Positions 38,541 to 51,224 are shown, counted from the first letter of the stretch. The stretch: 64,000 nucleotides of DNA from Effrenium voratum (GCA_963377175.1 CAUJNA010000466.1:22501-86500), one strand, 5' to 3'. Notes: a model not told the origin generated them from the sequence alone. Program-made: numbers and translations.

Positions 38541-39036
38541 ATTCTTGTGTTTGCCGGAAGCCCCCCGCTGCCCCAATCTCACCAACAAGGAGACTCCGGT
38601 CCTCAAACGATGTCAAGTTCCTGCAAACACACTGATGCATTGGGGGGGCTCATGTTTATATTGAAGAGTGTAAGAGCTCTTCAGGAGTCATGGCTGACCA
38701 TCTATCTCTGGAGGCCACGCCATCACAATGCCAATGCTGCAAAGTTCTCACAAGCTATGATGGCATAGGAAAGACTTGTGAAATCTTCAAACAGTCTGCC
38801 TCAGGATCAAATCAAATCTTTTCAATCTGAAAACCATCCGTAGTTAAATGACGTAAGATAGTTTACTTTGAAACTATACAGAGTTACATTTGTATACTTA
38901 TTCCATTGAAACAAAGAAGTAAACAAAAAAAAGAGAGAGGAAAACAAAAGATGAAACAAAGGGAGAGAAACACGCCGCCAGCCCTTGCACGGCGTCGGCA
39001 GTGCTTGCTTCCGAACATCGCGAATCTCGATCTCTG

Positions 39037-39110
39037 AGCCGGAAACTGCTGGAGTTCTCCATGACCTTCGAGGAGCGGGCGCCGGGGGCCACATTGGGAG
39101 AGTTACTCGT
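39037..39110 (+). CDS. Exon candidate, strand uncertain
   Basis: Plus frame after ctctgag reads RKLLEFSMTFEERAPGATLG. A minus frame (ASTADAVQGLAACFS nearby) is also open. No recognised domain. Confidence 0.3.
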
Positions 39111-39720
39111 CCGGCTCGGTGCCCGGCTCGGTGTGGAAAGTGCATTGGTTGTAAAATTTGAACCGGGTCATTCTCTGGCTTGGCTTGGTGTGAATGGAAA
39201 GTCGTCCATTGGATAACTTAGGCTGGAAATACCCGCCCCCGATCCGAGCGGATGAATGTTCAGGCTAGGCACCTTTTGGGGTCTCTCCCCTTTAACCCCA
39301 CGTAACACATCCTATTTGAGTCAACTGCTTGAAGGTTGCAGTCACTGCGCAACGCCGCACTGTCAAAGTCAAGAGAGAATGACCGTTTCAAATGTAGCGA
39401 TGTCAAGGCAATCGACCCCGGACCTTTGGTTTCATATTCGTTCAAAAAGGAGGCCCTGAGTGTGGACAAGTTTTCCAGATTCCACTACTGCAATTGGAAG
39501 TCTCCTGTGGCGCATCAGTACCATTTTCCGGCAATTTGGTGAGTGTACCCAATGTCGTTCCTTTGACCGAAGAATCTTCAAGATTGCTCTTTTGCTCCTC
39601 ATAATGTTCTGATGAGATGCGCATGTTCATGCAAATACCAGGGAGTAGAACCCAAGCCAAGATGGGCGAATCACAGACCACAATTGTCATTGCCCTAAAA
39701 AGATAAAACCAACATTGTCT

Positions 39721-39864
39721 GAGTCACAATCAAAACCCGGTATTAAAATGGTTGACCCAGAACCATGCTTCAAGAAATACGAAGGCGGATATCCGCAACT
39801 ATTTATGGCAAGGGGATTGTCCCTCTGCTAACCTTCACCAATCCCCAGGTGTTGATTGTGGCTC
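39721..39864. mobile_element. Inverted-repeat element, family A
   Basis: 144 bp from GAGTCACAATCAAAACC to GGTGTTGATTGTGGCTC. Body nearly identical to the 2.7 and 8.7 kb copies. No obvious flanking duplication. Confidence 0.75.
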
Positions 39865-40479
39865 ATACCGAATAGCAGCCCAAGACGAATCCCGATCCTG
39901 AGGTCTTGAGGTCCTGAGGTTGTGAGGTTGCGAGTTCTCTTCTGGTACAACATGGGCTGAACAGTTCGCACGGAAAGTTGGGCTGTGAATTGGGGGTTGA
40001 TCAGAAGTTCCAAAAAAATGGGATGACCATTGGAAAACCCCACTAGAAGATCCTATTTCCCGCTAAACTTGAGGGCAAGCCAGGTACCCCACAACCCATT
40101 CTAGAAAGATCAAGACCTCTGCAGCCCAAGACGTGGCGATTCCATGCATTTGCAAAATCCACTTCGCGCCAGTTGGCATGGATGAAACCCACTGGAAAAT
40201 GGGGCAAAGCACCCTTAGGGCAGGAGTTCGGCCCCAATGTTTGATTTGGAGGCAAAACCTCAATGGGGAATGGCGAGGGGGGGGGGGGGTCTTTTTTTGA
40301 GGATGCCCTTGTTTGGGGTGGTTTTAAAGGAAACCACCAGGCAAACCGCCATTTTGGGGAGGTCCAACCTGAAAGACGACACGCCCCGACACCTGCCGGT
40401 CCCTCGCGCGCCTTGGACGGACGGATCGTCCTCACCTGTTGGAGGAATGGACAGCCGAGCAAGGAAGCAAGCAAGGATC

Positions 40480-40640
40480 CAACAAACGAACCAACAAACC
40501 AACGAACGAACGAACGAACGAGCAAACCGACCAACCAACCAACCAACCAACGAACCAACCAGCTAGCCAGCCAACCAGCCAACCAGCCAACCAGCCAACC
40601 AACCAGCCAACCAACGAACAAACCAACCAAAGGAACAAAC
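40480..40640. repeat. (AACC)/(AACG)n tetranucleotide array
   Basis: CAAC, CGAA and CCAG-type tetranucleotides in tandem on the plus strand, the reverse complement of the array at 38.3 kb. Confidence 0.9.
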
Positions 40641-41249
40641 GAACAAATAAGGGACGACCTCATCACGTTGGGAAACGAGCAGCAAGTGCTGAGACCTCCC
40701 CATCTGCATTTGAAGGATAAGTGAGCAACCTGAGAAACCAGGTGGCCCGCCCAATTCCCCAGAGGAAATTGGTCGTCCAGGTATCTTCCCTGTGCTACCA
40801 CTGTCCATCAGGCACAAATAATGAATCAATCCATGGCTCTTCATGATAATTGAAATCGAAGGCGCCAGGAGAGGTTGGCCAAAGAAGTCTGAGGCCCAAA
40901 ATGATTCGGGACTGGAATTGAGACAGCAATCGGGTCTGGGGATCTATTGCCTAATTTGATGTCTCAAAATGGGCCACCGCGCCTCGGGAACAACTTACAC
41001 CCTACACCCAAAACGGGTCAAAAGAAAAGGGGGGCACCAACAATTCTCGGCTGGCGTTTAAAGGGAAGCCCCGCCTCTGCCTAAAGGACCTGGACAATTT
41101 CCGGGCTCACGGGTTCACCTGAGTTGGACCGTGACGCTGGTTACCACAGAAACTCAAAAAGGTTTGAAGCTCGGGTTGGAGTAAGCATCCTCAAGTCCTT
41201 ATCGGCTACTCGCTGGCAACTCAGAAAGGGAGCGTTGGGTTTCGGAGTG

Positions 41250-41340
41250 ACACGCGTCCCCTGCCTCATCGAGGCGGCCAGTGGACGCTGTATCCGCCCT
41301 GCGGGGGCCAAAGTGGTGGACAACGTGGACGTGGCCGCGT
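41250..41340 (+). CDS. Exon, unassigned gene
   Basis: The plus frame reads VPCLIEAASGRCIRPAGAKV then VDNVDVAAS, with most codons ending in G or C and clearly protein-like. The acceptor is probably near ttcggag, and the donor near gcgtct is unclear. Family not recognised. It may belong with the plus exons at 42.05 and 42.9 kb. Confidence 0.5.
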
Positions 41341-42030
41341 CTTCAAATCAAAGACCCCCCCTGAGTTCGGTGGCTTCCCAAAAGCCCCCCGCTGAGTCCC
41401 ATCCCCATAAGCCCATCCCCAAAAGCCCCCCGCTGATTTGAGTGGCTTCCTTCTGGCTTCCCCCCAAAAGCCCCCTCCCCCGTGACTTGAGTGGTTTCCC
41501 CTTTCGGGTGGAAACCAAAAGGCCACCAGAACTCACAAGTGTCTTCTGGGTTTTGTGCGATCCTGGAAAACAAGTGGGTTTGAAGAGGGCCCCGAGCCTC
41601 AAAGAAGAGACTCATTCGGCTGCGTGTCCCTCCCGAGGATATACCCATTTCCCAGAAAGCCAACAAAAACTCACACACCAACGCATCTTTAGGCAAAAAG
41701 TCACGAACCTAAGAAACGGCGACAGCTCAGCTGCCCTTTGGAGAAATAGCTAGCAATGGTACCTGACTCGAAGTGGAATCCAGTTGCTTTCGACCAATCC
41801 TGATCATGTTCAAGTGTCCCTGAAGAACCAGTGGCTACAAGGCAACCCTGCATCTGAGCGCCCCAAAGTCTAAACATGTGGGAGGGGCGGCCCCATCAAC
41901 GAATCCCCCGAACCCGAAACCGAGCGGCCCCGTGGCCTCGGGCGGAGATCCCAAGGCGCACACCCGGACTCCCAGGATTTCGCGAAGGATTTTTTTTCGA
42001 TTTTCTTTTCTTCCTCCGCGCGGCGGGAAG

Positions 42031-42092
42031 GACGTCGCGTCGCGGGACGCGAGCTACGGCTCGTCCGCCGGGCAGCGGGTGGCGACGAGCAG
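42031..42092 (+). CDS. Exon, unassigned gene
   Basis: Between acceptor ggcgggaag and donor gcag|gtagcc the plus strand reads DVASRDASYGSSAGQRVATS with every codon ending in G or C. Ser/Ala-rich, no domain recognised. Confidence 0.5.
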
Positions 42093-42699
42093 GTAGCCCT
42101 GGCAGGTCTTTCACTGGCTTCGCGCGAAGCGGAGCTGGAAAACTGGGCTCAGCCTGGTGTTCCTGAAAAGGAGCCAAAGAATTGTCGTCACTTTCCTGGT
42201 TTCCAATTTGGGGTGGGCCAACCACTCTTTTGGAATCCTGGGCCTTGCGCCCACGCGGAAAAAGCGCCGCCTGGATTGCTCACATTTATGCCTTTGGTTG
42301 CTTTCATGCACCTTTTTTTTATCAAAAAAAGCCCCTTTTCCGGTTTGCAACTGGGGCACCGAAAGGACACCCCTCATTGGAGAGGGCCACCTGCGGATCC
42401 CCCATGACCTTCGCAGGGCCTTGCCTGCGAGTCAATGACCGTGCAAAGCTGAAACGGCAGAGGCATCCGGTTCCGGCACAAACACATGCCGCAAAAAAGA
42501 GTTGCCGTCTGGTCATCCTGAAAACATGGGACACGCCGAAAACGAGCAGAAACCAGTGAATCATGCGGACTATAGTGATGATTAGAACTTAGCTGAAACC
42601 GGTGCAGTCCATCTATATTTCTCCACACTTCCACACTGACCAAACAGGACATTGATTTATACTATTCTTAACCCTAACCAACAACCCCCTTCTTACACA

Positions 42700-42729
42700 C
42701 ACAAAAAAAAAAAAAAAAAAAAAAAAAAC
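42700..42729. repeat. Poly-A tract
   Basis: About 27 uninterrupted A residues. No ORF or target duplication around it was seen that would mark a retrotransposed copy. Confidence 0.95.
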
Positions 42730-42894
42730 ATAAAAGGAAACAAAGGGCAACACCAACTTGGGACCAAAAAGAACATGTATTCTGTTTGGCCCCAACCGAC
42801 GGCCCCTTCGTTCAAAAGGACACCCAGTGCAAAACCATGGGCTTCCAAACCAATTCAAAAAGGCCACCTAATGGCCCCTCTCCCCCGAACCTTT

Positions 42895-42945
42895 CGAAAC
42901 TTCTACGAAATCCGCGCCGTGTGGGAGCGCATGGGCATCTGGTAG
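42895..42945 (+). CDS. C-terminal exon candidate
   Basis: The plus frame reads NFYEIRAVWERMGIW followed by TAG (42943-42945), with every codon from ATC CGC onward ending in G or C up to the stop. The minus readings have mixed third positions, so plus is favoured. Likely the last exon of a gene whose other exons may be at 41.3 and 42.05 kb. Confidence 0.45.
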   Translation, partial: RNFYEIRAVWERMGIW

Positions 42946-43759
42946 CTCAGCCACTCGCCGCCTCAGTGCTTCAGTGAGGCGAGGGAGGTACCCCGCCTTG
43001 GAATGGTCCAGGGAGACCAAAAGGAACTCAGGCAGTTGGGGTCTAGGATAAGGGGTTTTAGAAGTAGACTTGGGGTGGGGTACTTCAACCCATTCCAAAA
43101 CCATAGTCGCAATCACTATAGGGTTAAACTATTAGTAATTACTATGACCCTTATGTTTTCCTTGGAAATTCAACCAACTTAGTGGGTTGTGCATAGTATC
43201 TGGGGCAACTGCGGGGACTCCCCTTAAAGCATAACCTACTGCTTGAACCCAAGTACCAACTCCCGAAGCAGTCACTGGGCTGTTTTCTAAGCGGTTGCAT
43301 GAACCAAAACGCTTGGAAAAAGGAACCTGGTTCAAAATCCGCCTCTCCTTGCTTGGCCGTGCCTTCCCGGTTTCGGCCTTAAGCCTGGGGTAGGGTGTTC
43401 TGGGGAAGGAAAACGAGGCTCAAGCCCGGCTCATAGGCTGCCAAAATGGGCTCTGCGCATTTGGAAGTGCCTGACTTGCCTGGGGCCCCAAATTGACAAG
43501 TTGTTGTCCTGGGCTTCGTTTCCAAACTAGGGCCCAATTGAATCAATTGTCTGCATGTTGAAACTAGGGCCCCAACAACACGGTTTCCATTTGGGTTCGT
43601 TCCCAAGGCTCCTCCAAACGACGGCAAGAAGCAACACAACGTCTCAACACAGTCGCTAGACGCACTTTTCAGCAGAAGCGGCCTTAAACCAACTCGACCG
43701 CCTCAACCTGGCGGATTCATAGAAAATGCCCCCCAAAAACCTACCGTGAGAAGGCCACG

Positions 43760-43895
43760 GTGCGGAACACCGCTTTCCAGCGGCAAGTTGTTGCAAGTGC
43801 CCTCCCCTTTGGGCCTTTGGGCCTTTGGGCCTTTGGGCCCCGAGCTCTTCGCTGGCCTGTCGCTGGATTTTTTCCTTTTGGCCACCGGTGGCGCG
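43760..43895 (-). CDS. Basic low-complexity exon candidate with 8-bp repeat
   Basis: Minus frames read KRKKSSDRPAKSSGPKGPKA or QKEKIQRQASEELGAQRPKG. A (GGGCCTTT)n tandem at about 43804-43840 encodes the Gly-Pro-Lys repeats. Frame and junctions are not settled. Confidence 0.35.
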
Positions 43896-44496
43896 GCTTG
43901 TTCTCTGCCGGTGGGTACCCCAAGCCCTAAGCATCATTGGATGGAGGGGTTAAACCCCATTGGAATGGACGCCAAGTAAAGAATTGCCTTTTTGAGGGCC
44001 CCTTCGATGGGAAAGAACAAAACGAACTGCTCGAACAACCTGGCAACTTGCTTGAACATGTGAAAACCACCAAACTGTTGAAGCAACCTGCTTTTGGTGT
44101 CCCTAGAGAGGAGCCAGGGTGTGTACTTGTGTTTCAACATATATTGCAACCAACTGCGCCTCCCAAAAAAGAACACCACCAGCAAGTTGAGGGATCCACT
44201 CGAAGTCACAAATCCACTGCTACTTTCGAGTTGCCAAAAGAAACTTGTTTTTCAGCACCTCCAAAGTGGAGCTGTAGCAACAGGTGGTGATAGACTGTTC
44301 GACCCCATTCGGGGTTCTCGTTTTTTACTCCTTATCGTTTTGCAGTATTTTACCACTTGGTGGGATTTCAATCCGCATGGCTACTCTAGAAGATGGGCTT
44401 GTTCACTCACACATGGTGGCCCTCTTGTACTCGTTTCGCGCATCGGTCGTGACTGACATGGAGTCCTTTCCTTTAAGGAACTGGCCGTGAAATGAC

Positions 44497-44549
44497 CTGC
44501 TACGCGAAGCTTCTCGCGCGCGAAGGCGGCAAAGAAGCGCGCGACCAAG
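44497..44549 (-). CDS. Exon, unassigned gene (ARFFAAFAREKL)
   Basis: Acceptor cttgtttcag and donor gcag|gtcatt bracket a minus reading LVARFFAAFAREKLRVA with good codon bias. The plus strand also reads protein-like (MTCYAKLLAREGGKEA), but the splice signals favour minus. No family recognised. Confidence 0.5.
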
Positions 44550-45301
44550 CTGAAACAAGCCTAAAGGCTCCGATTTTTCGGGTGTCATTCGGCTTCATTT
44601 CCGGAGGTGGAACCCCCCAACTTCACGTCTTCAAGGGAGAATGGAACTAAGTCATTTGGGCCTCTCGTCTTTAGAATTACTGCTCCTTTAAGGGGGTTTC
44701 CCAGGAGGAAGCCCGAGGCCACTTTGGAGGGCTTGCTACAGAACGACACACTCATTTGGAAGGCCAGTTCGAGCGGTGGAACAGGGAAGGCCCGACAAAG
44801 CAACACATGGCCAGCCACGAAATCTTGACCACTGAGATGACAACAACGTGCACAATGCTAGACCCGTGGCGCACCCTCCATGAAGTGAACAGTGCCATTG
44901 TGCACCAGCATTTGAAGCCCATGTCTGGAAACACGGCAAGATGTTTAACTATAACCCAAAAGCAAACCAAGGGGAAACTAAATTGCATTGTCTCGACATT
45001 GGGAGGATTAAAAAAGGTGGCTCCCTTTCGGCCTCCCTTGAAAAACAATAAGGGCTTGAGGGGCATGCCTCGCACCTGAGTCAGGTTTGTCCCTGAGTCA
45101 GGATTGTCTCAAAGGACCGCCCCTTTTGGCGTGAAGGGAACTCCTTGGGTCAGGCTCGCACCCCCACAAAACGTGTCGCGCCTCGCTGCGTCTGCCTGGA
45201 AGCGACCGAAGCGACCGAAGCCGGGGCGTGAAAAAAGCGCCTGGCATAAGCCTTGATTGCTCATCCCATGAAGCTGACCTCTGTTCAGCCAACAAAAGGG
45301 C

Positions 45302-45375
45302 GTCTCTTTGTTTGGATTCAGTCGCCAAAACTGTTCAGCTGACCTCTTTGTTTGGATTCAGCCGCCAAAACGGCT
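45302..45375. repeat. Direct repeat, about 44-bp period
   Basis: 'tctttgtttggattcag.cgccaaaac' occurs twice in succession. Confidence 0.75.
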
Positions 45376-45557
45376 TCGGTTTTACCCCAACCAACAACCC
45401 GTATCCTGCCCAAGTCGGGGATTTTTGTTGAGCTATCCGCCCAAGACAAAAACTAAACTCCCGGAAAACCAAGGCCCGGAAATCCGCCAAGGAGGAAAGT
45501 GACACTGTGACATGTTCGGGGAGAAAAAAAACACTAAGCGATGCCTCCATTACATGT

Positions 45558-45561
<4 letters not shown>

Positions 45562-45590
<29 letters not shown>
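45562..45590. repeat. Poly-A tract
   Basis: 29 A residues preceded by 'acatgttctt'. No associated ORF. Confidence 0.95.
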
Positions 45591-45764
45591 CATTGGCTTA
45601 CAAGGCACTCCTGATCGAACAACGTCCCTGGACCTTTGGCGCCCCAGCAACGTAGTCCAAAAATGTCTCCTGCTACCTCCCTGCCCGCTTTGCCAAAGTC
45701 CGCTGTTTGGGGCGGAGGGCTTTGCCAAACCGGACGGACCCCAATCAAAAAAGTGGTCGGCTTC

Positions 45765-45820
45765 GGGCCGCCGGGCATCTTCCTCCTTTTCCTCCGCCTC
45801 GCGCGGGTGCCCCGTGCGTC
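45765..45820 (-). CDS. Charged exon candidate
   Basis: The minus frame reads REAEEKEEDARRPEADHFF with good third-position G/C, behind a long pyrimidine tract and an AG in gcgcgag. Acidic and probably helical, no domain. It may be part of the same minus gene as the basic exon at 47.1 kb. Confidence 0.35.
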
Positions 45821-47044
45821 GTGTCCCCCGAAGAAAAAAAGAAGAAGAAAAAAACCTCACCCTCACCCGGGTCCAAGCACCGCCTTTTGGGGATTTTGGA
45901 CCGCAGGGAAGTTTGAGGGGTACTGGTTCTCAGTGGAACATTCACTAGGTTTGGAAATGAACCTAATTAGGGATCCCCTCCTAGGCTTCTCAGCTTTTTT
46001 GACGCTTCAACAACCGAAGCAATTCGGCCCAGAAGCGAAACAAACGCGGTGTGGGAAAAATGCGAAACTCGCACCGCTTGTAGTTTTGTGAAGGAACCGG
46101 AGGGGAATCCTCTCGAATGAAACTGCAAAGCATGGTTTGTACTGGATATTCCCTCTGAGAGCTCCCCGTACCTCTGTAAACATCACCCGTGGGGGGAGCT
46201 CTGCTTCGAGGCGCCTAGAATACCCCCCCCAGAGAATCTGATCGCAGGACAAATCTCAGCGGCGAGTTGCTGGGATGCAAGACATAACCCTCAACTAAAA
46301 TCGGCGCGACCTGGGTGAAAGGAACGAAGAGGAACGAAAATGGTCCTCTTTGCCCCAAAGCTCCAAGGCCCCGGGTTTCCCACAGTCGCCGCCAGTCCGA
46401 TGGCTCAAGACTCCGGGGATGTCCTGTGAAGTTCTGCGACAGCAATCCACCGCGCAGACGTCGCTTCGCTCTGGAAAACTCGCTTCACTTCAGCTTCTGC
46501 TGGCGCCACATGTTTAGATAGTCAGAATTCCGGCGAGCTCCCGGGCAATCTGGAGGGCGCCCCTTGTTGGTGAGTAGTTTTTCTTTAACGAGAAACACCC
46601 TCCGAATAAGGCTATTCAGCACCCGCATCGCCAGGTTTGGATGTATCGCAGTTCGGGCGTCTTCAGATTCAAAAAGGAAAGCCCCCCAAAAGGAGAATCC
46701 TCTCAAGATGAGGATTTGTTAGCTTCCATATCAATCTGCAGGGTGATTGGACCATTCCCCCCCCCCTCAGGGTCCACAGGTGGCTGTTGGGAGCTACTCC
46801 AAAATCCCACGGCTCCCAGGGTGCTAAATTTTAACCGAACATTCTCTGGTTTCCCCCGGCCAAAGGCAACTGACCCGCCAGACCCGCCAGACCCTCCCCC
46901 CCTCCCCCCCCCACTTCCCCCCCCCAAAAAAAAAATGAGGAAAGAAAAGCACAAGATCTAAAGTTCCCTCGTACCCCCTCCTGAATTCCCTCCCCCCCAC
47001 CCCACCCCCCCCCCCCAAAAAAGAAGAGAAAAGAACACGGACCA

Positions 47045-47172
47045 AGGCCCACCGCGCCGGTTCCCCTCCCTCCCCCATTCGCCCCGCCCCGCGACGCGAC
47101 GCTTCGCCTCCTTGGAGCCCAGGCGCCGCTTCTTGGACTTCGCCTCCGGGACGACCGGCCGCAGACGACGGG
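47045..47172 (-). CDS. Lys/Arg-rich exon
   Basis: The minus frame reads PVVPEAKSKKRRLGSKEAKR then RVAGRGEWGREGNRRGG, with practically every codon ending in G or C. KSKKRRLGSKEAKRR looks like a nuclear or nucleolar targeting segment. The larger open frame around it (46958-47755) is not supported by codon bias outside this block. Confidence 0.5.
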
Positions 47173-49553
47173 CCGTGGATCCGTGGGTCTTGTGAGGGAA
47201 CCCTCCCACCAACTGACATGGGTTTGTGCCAAAAGGTCCTTTCCAAGAGGAAAGTCGTCTTTCTACAGAGGTCTGCGCACTTACATGTGAGCTGCTGGTG
47301 GGAGGGTACCCCTTTCTGAGGTCGGGGATGCTAAGGGGCAGAGTACTAAGGCGCCTTTGGAGATGAAGGGGTTTTTTGGAGGGGTAAGGCAAAATAAACT
47401 TTGGGCGAAACCTATCTTGAGACAAACCCAGCCTTTTTCGGGTTTCATCCATCCTGCGAGGATCTCTCCCACCGGCACGGACACTTAGCGTGTCCGCAAC
47501 CGCAACCCTTCCGGAATCCTTCCGGATTTTTCGGGCTAGAATCGGCGAAAATAACGCCTCTACGCGTCCACCTGGAAAAGGCAGGGGGTGCCCATTTTGA
47601 CTCCCAGCTTCGGCGACAAGCGTTGCTCGTGGGAGGACTAAGGTACAGAGCGGGGCAATGGATGTGGGGTCTGGCCAATTCAATCGCTGATCCCAGCTTC
47701 CGATTGTAGAACCAGCCAAGGAGAGATGTGCTCGTTGGGCTGTGTATCCAAGCAAAGGAGGCCTTGCCTTGACTTACCTAGACCTTCTTCCTACATCTGA
47801 TTTTTCTATCTAGTCGTTCATGCAGTTGATGATTTGTCTACCTGTCGATTCGCCTCATTCCCAAGACGAGCCCTTGTCCCGTGCAAAAAGGCCTTACACG
47901 CTGACTAAAACAGCGGCGGCTGTTCGCGTGTTGTGAAATAACGGGCCCTGCCAAGTAGTTGGGGCTTCAGGATTCAAATTGATCTCCTGCTGCCAAAGTG
48001 GGATTGATTGATGACAATCAGCTTGAAGAGAATTGATTTTCGAATCTCAACGGCCACTCACAGAAAATGTCAGCCCAACACCCGAATTTCCAAGACGTCG
48101 CTGGACGGGATGACTGGCCTATGTTTATCAGTATCATAGTCAGCGCAAGCGGTAGGTTTGGAACGACCAATGCCTGTCTCAGTTGACAACCAAAAATCAC
48201 AGGGCTTGATTTTGGGGTGTTCGATGTTTCAGAGTGTTGTCAATACCAAAGACTTGGATTGTCCATTGGGTTCCCCTGTTGAATAGGCTCAAAACAAAAT
48301 CACACACACCCCTAAACAAATCAGGAAACTCCGCATCTACAAAAAAACAAAGCAAACAAGTCAAAACCCGCACACCCCCGCCCCAAAGTGAAAACCGACC
48401 CAAACAAAAGCACCCAAAACAACAAACGCCGCATTTCCCCCCACCCACCCCCTAGCCCCTGGCACCAACCGCACCTTTTCCTGGACTTCGCAGCTCTCTC
48501 ACCTTGCCTCCGCATCGCGCACTCCCCAGTTCACCGCCAGAGTCTCCAACCTGGATCAACTTCGCAGACTGACCGAGATTGACAAACCACTTAAAACGGA
48601 CATGCTCCATTCCCCCGTGGTTTCTTTGCTTTTGGCCCAACTTGTTCTTTAGCCCCGGAAAAAGTCAGCGGATTTTTTCCCAAGCCCGCCTTGTGCCCTG
48701 AGCTTCTCTTTGGTTTAGGTTTCCCCAAATATTGAGACACGGCTTCCTGCCATGGGTTCTTCTAGACCAACTGCTCTTGGTGCCGGTGTCTACCTATCTG
48801 TTCTCTAGCCCCGCTTGCTTCCCTGCTTCACCTGGATGTCAATCTTGGGGGGAGTCCAGCGACTTCGAACATCCGGCGCAGGCTGCGTTGGTATCACAGC
48901 TACCTGTTGAAATGGGGCGAGACTTAGTTTGGGATTTGTTTTTGGTCTTATTCTGGAAATTGTGCTTTTTCGTCTTGGCTAGCAAAAACGGGAAAACATG
49001 GCCCTCCTTTGTTTAATGACTGCCCAATGACTCATTCCCAAAACCGGTGCAACCTTGGACTCTATGTCACTTCCCCTTGGTAAAACGTCGAGGTCCTGTA
49101 TACATGGAAATCAGTGCCTGCCAAGCTGGACCAAGTGGGCGATTGGTTTTCTTTTCAGCTTCCGAACAGGGAAAGAAAAGAGACGAATTCGACCACCCCG
49201 TCGCACAGAAAGAAAACGAAAGGAAGCCGTACCAATTCTCTGATCAATGTTTGAGGCTCGAATCAACTCGGTTCGCACATCACACCCGAGTCACAGTGCC
49301 TTTGAATCTGCCAGGGAATTGCACAAGTTGGGCTACATGTCGATAGACTGGAAGGTTAGCATGGCTTGAACCTCGCAGGTGTAAAGCCATCCAGAAAAGG
49401 TAAGTTTTACCCTTCGCCATCCCAAGAGCAAAGGCAGAAAAGATCGAGCCACCCCTTCGCTTCTTCCCCCCCCTTTTCCCCGGCCCCGCCCACCGCCCAA
49501 CCGCCCAAAAGCAGCGGCGGCCGCGCCGCCGGCCGCCCGCCGCCCGTCTCGGC

Positions 49554-49613
49554 CCGCGGCATGCGCACGTCGAAGTAGCCGCTGCGCCGCAGCTCTGTGG
49601 CCGTCTTGTCCAC
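49554..49613 (-). CDS. Exon, unassigned gene (VDKTATELRRSGYFDVRMPR)
   Basis: The 60-bp phase-0 exon runs between acceptor gcgctgcag and a GC donor. All codons but one (ACA) end in G or C, and the peptide is clearly protein-like. Flanking Ala/Pro-rich and Gly-rich readings on the same strand are low complexity. Family not recognised. Confidence 0.6.
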
Positions 49614-49919
49614 CTGCAGCGCTGGCGCTGGCAGCGCCACCCGCGGCCAAACCGGTGGCTGGGGTGGCTGGGGGCTTCTTCTTCTCGGTTTCAGCTGGCT
49701 GAGCACTTAGAAAAGCCCATGGGTTTTCTCGATTTCAGATGGCAGGCAGTTGGACCCCCCAAAAATAAAGAGCCGGACTTCAACGGCTTCTTGCCTGGTT
49801 TTCACTCCGCACAAAAACAGCGCGCGACGAGCGCGCGCAGCTGGAAAGGGGGGGGAGGTTGGGGTTGGGCCTCCGAAAAGCCGCAGCGTAGGGTGAAGAG
49901 TTGGTTTGGTCGGGCTCTT

Positions 49920-50047
49920 GAGTCATCAAAACCAATCGGTCTTAAAATGGTCGATCCCCAGAACCAGGTAAGTTGAAACGGCGAAGGCGCCCATTTATGG
50001 TTGGGACTATCCATTGCCAACCTTCTAGCCGGGCTCCGATTGCTCAC
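49920..50047. mobile_element. Inverted-repeat element, family A, degraded
   Basis: Left end GAGTCATCAAAACC and right end CGGGCTCCGATTGCTC. Body matches family A (aaaatggtcgatcccagaacca-like, 'catttatggttgggactatcc'). Confidence 0.6.
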
Positions 50048-50470
50048 TTCATCTAGTGCCAGTCAGCATGGTGAAAGCGGTTGCAGCATCGTCCTTCTTG
50101 TTGGCCCGGTGGGCATGGCGCAACTGCTTCCGCAGGCGCGTTTGTTGCTAGGCGAAGATTTTGCCTTGGCCTCTGGCTGCCCAGAGACAGGGATGGGCTC
50201 GACTTGAGGGTGCAAATCTGTCATCAGTCTGGGGGCGTGTTGCCCTATAACCTACCCCTTGGTAGCGCGATTTTGATCATAGTAAGAATGGGGGCCAGCG
50301 GTAAAGGGGCTTGGTTAGCGACTTGGTTTAATTGGGGTGTTTAGCCAAACTCCTGTAGAGTTGGTTTCTTAGAAAGCCGGACACAATCGGCGGCTTCTCA
50401 TGGAAGTGCAAATCGGCCCCCTTTCCAAGAAAAAAGAGTCGTGCCTTCGCCGAGTCCCACCAAGCCATGT

Positions 50471-50588
50471 GGCCATGGGTCAAAATTCCGTATTCCCAGT
50501 GAACATCCCGATCCCCACTAAAGTAGGTTCTGAAATGGGTGGTGAACTCACCTACCCCAAAATGGCACCATTGGTGCTACCCACAGCC
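50471..50588. mobile_element. Inverted-repeat element, family D, 4-bp target duplication ATGT
   Basis: The 118-bp element from GGCCATGGGTCAAAATT to CTACCCACAGCC is flanked by ATGT at 50467-50470 and 50589-50592. Confidence 0.8.
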
Positions 50589-51224
50589 ATGTTTGTAGGA
50601 AGGTCATGGCTGTGCTTTGAGCCCTGCTCGGGCCTGCGAGGGCTCTGCTTCGCCCGCGCCTCTTTTTTTTCTTCGGCATGTAAACCACTGGTTGGATGAT
50701 TTTGGAAAAAATATAGGGGTGGTTCCAAAGACTCATTCCCTACGTATCGCACCAGCGACCAGAACTCCATGGGTGTCCTTGTTGCTTGAAAAATCGAGGG
50801 TCCTGGTTCACCTGGTGAGTCAATCATCAACTAGCCATCTATTTTCCCAGAATAGATGGCTGGTACGCCTATGATGATGACCTTGTCTATTTTTACTTCG
50901 AGGGGTAAAGTCAGAATCTGGGTTGCTTTGGTTGAACCACTTGCAGGCCTTGGGTAAGATCATGACATGTCAGGAGGGAACGGCCTTCTGATTTGACGTC
51001 AGAACCCCAGGGTTCGATCAGAATCCGTCCGTCGAAATTCTCGGGAAGAAGGGGGGTTGGGGCTGCCAAGCCGTTGAGTCGTTGCCCCGGTTGACTAAGC
51101 TTTTTAGGGGAACCGAGCGATTTCGGTTTTAAGGTTTCTTTGTTTAGGTTTATGTTGACTTTTGACCTGGATTTTGAACTCCACTGGACATTTTCAGGGA
51201 TTCATCCAAAACGGGGTCCCCCCG

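Noticed and set aside
38293..38541. Trp/Leu/Gly/Val-rich membrane protein at 38.3 kb
   Set aside because: It is the (GGTT)n/(GGCT)n repeat read as protein.
42700..45590. Poly-A tracts as evidence of retrotransposed genes
   Set aside because: No ORF, target duplication or spliced-leader relic flanks either tract.
46958..47755. 265-residue minus-strand open frame
   Set aside because: Only the 47045-47172 block has coding-type codon use; the rest includes C-runs and repeat sequence.
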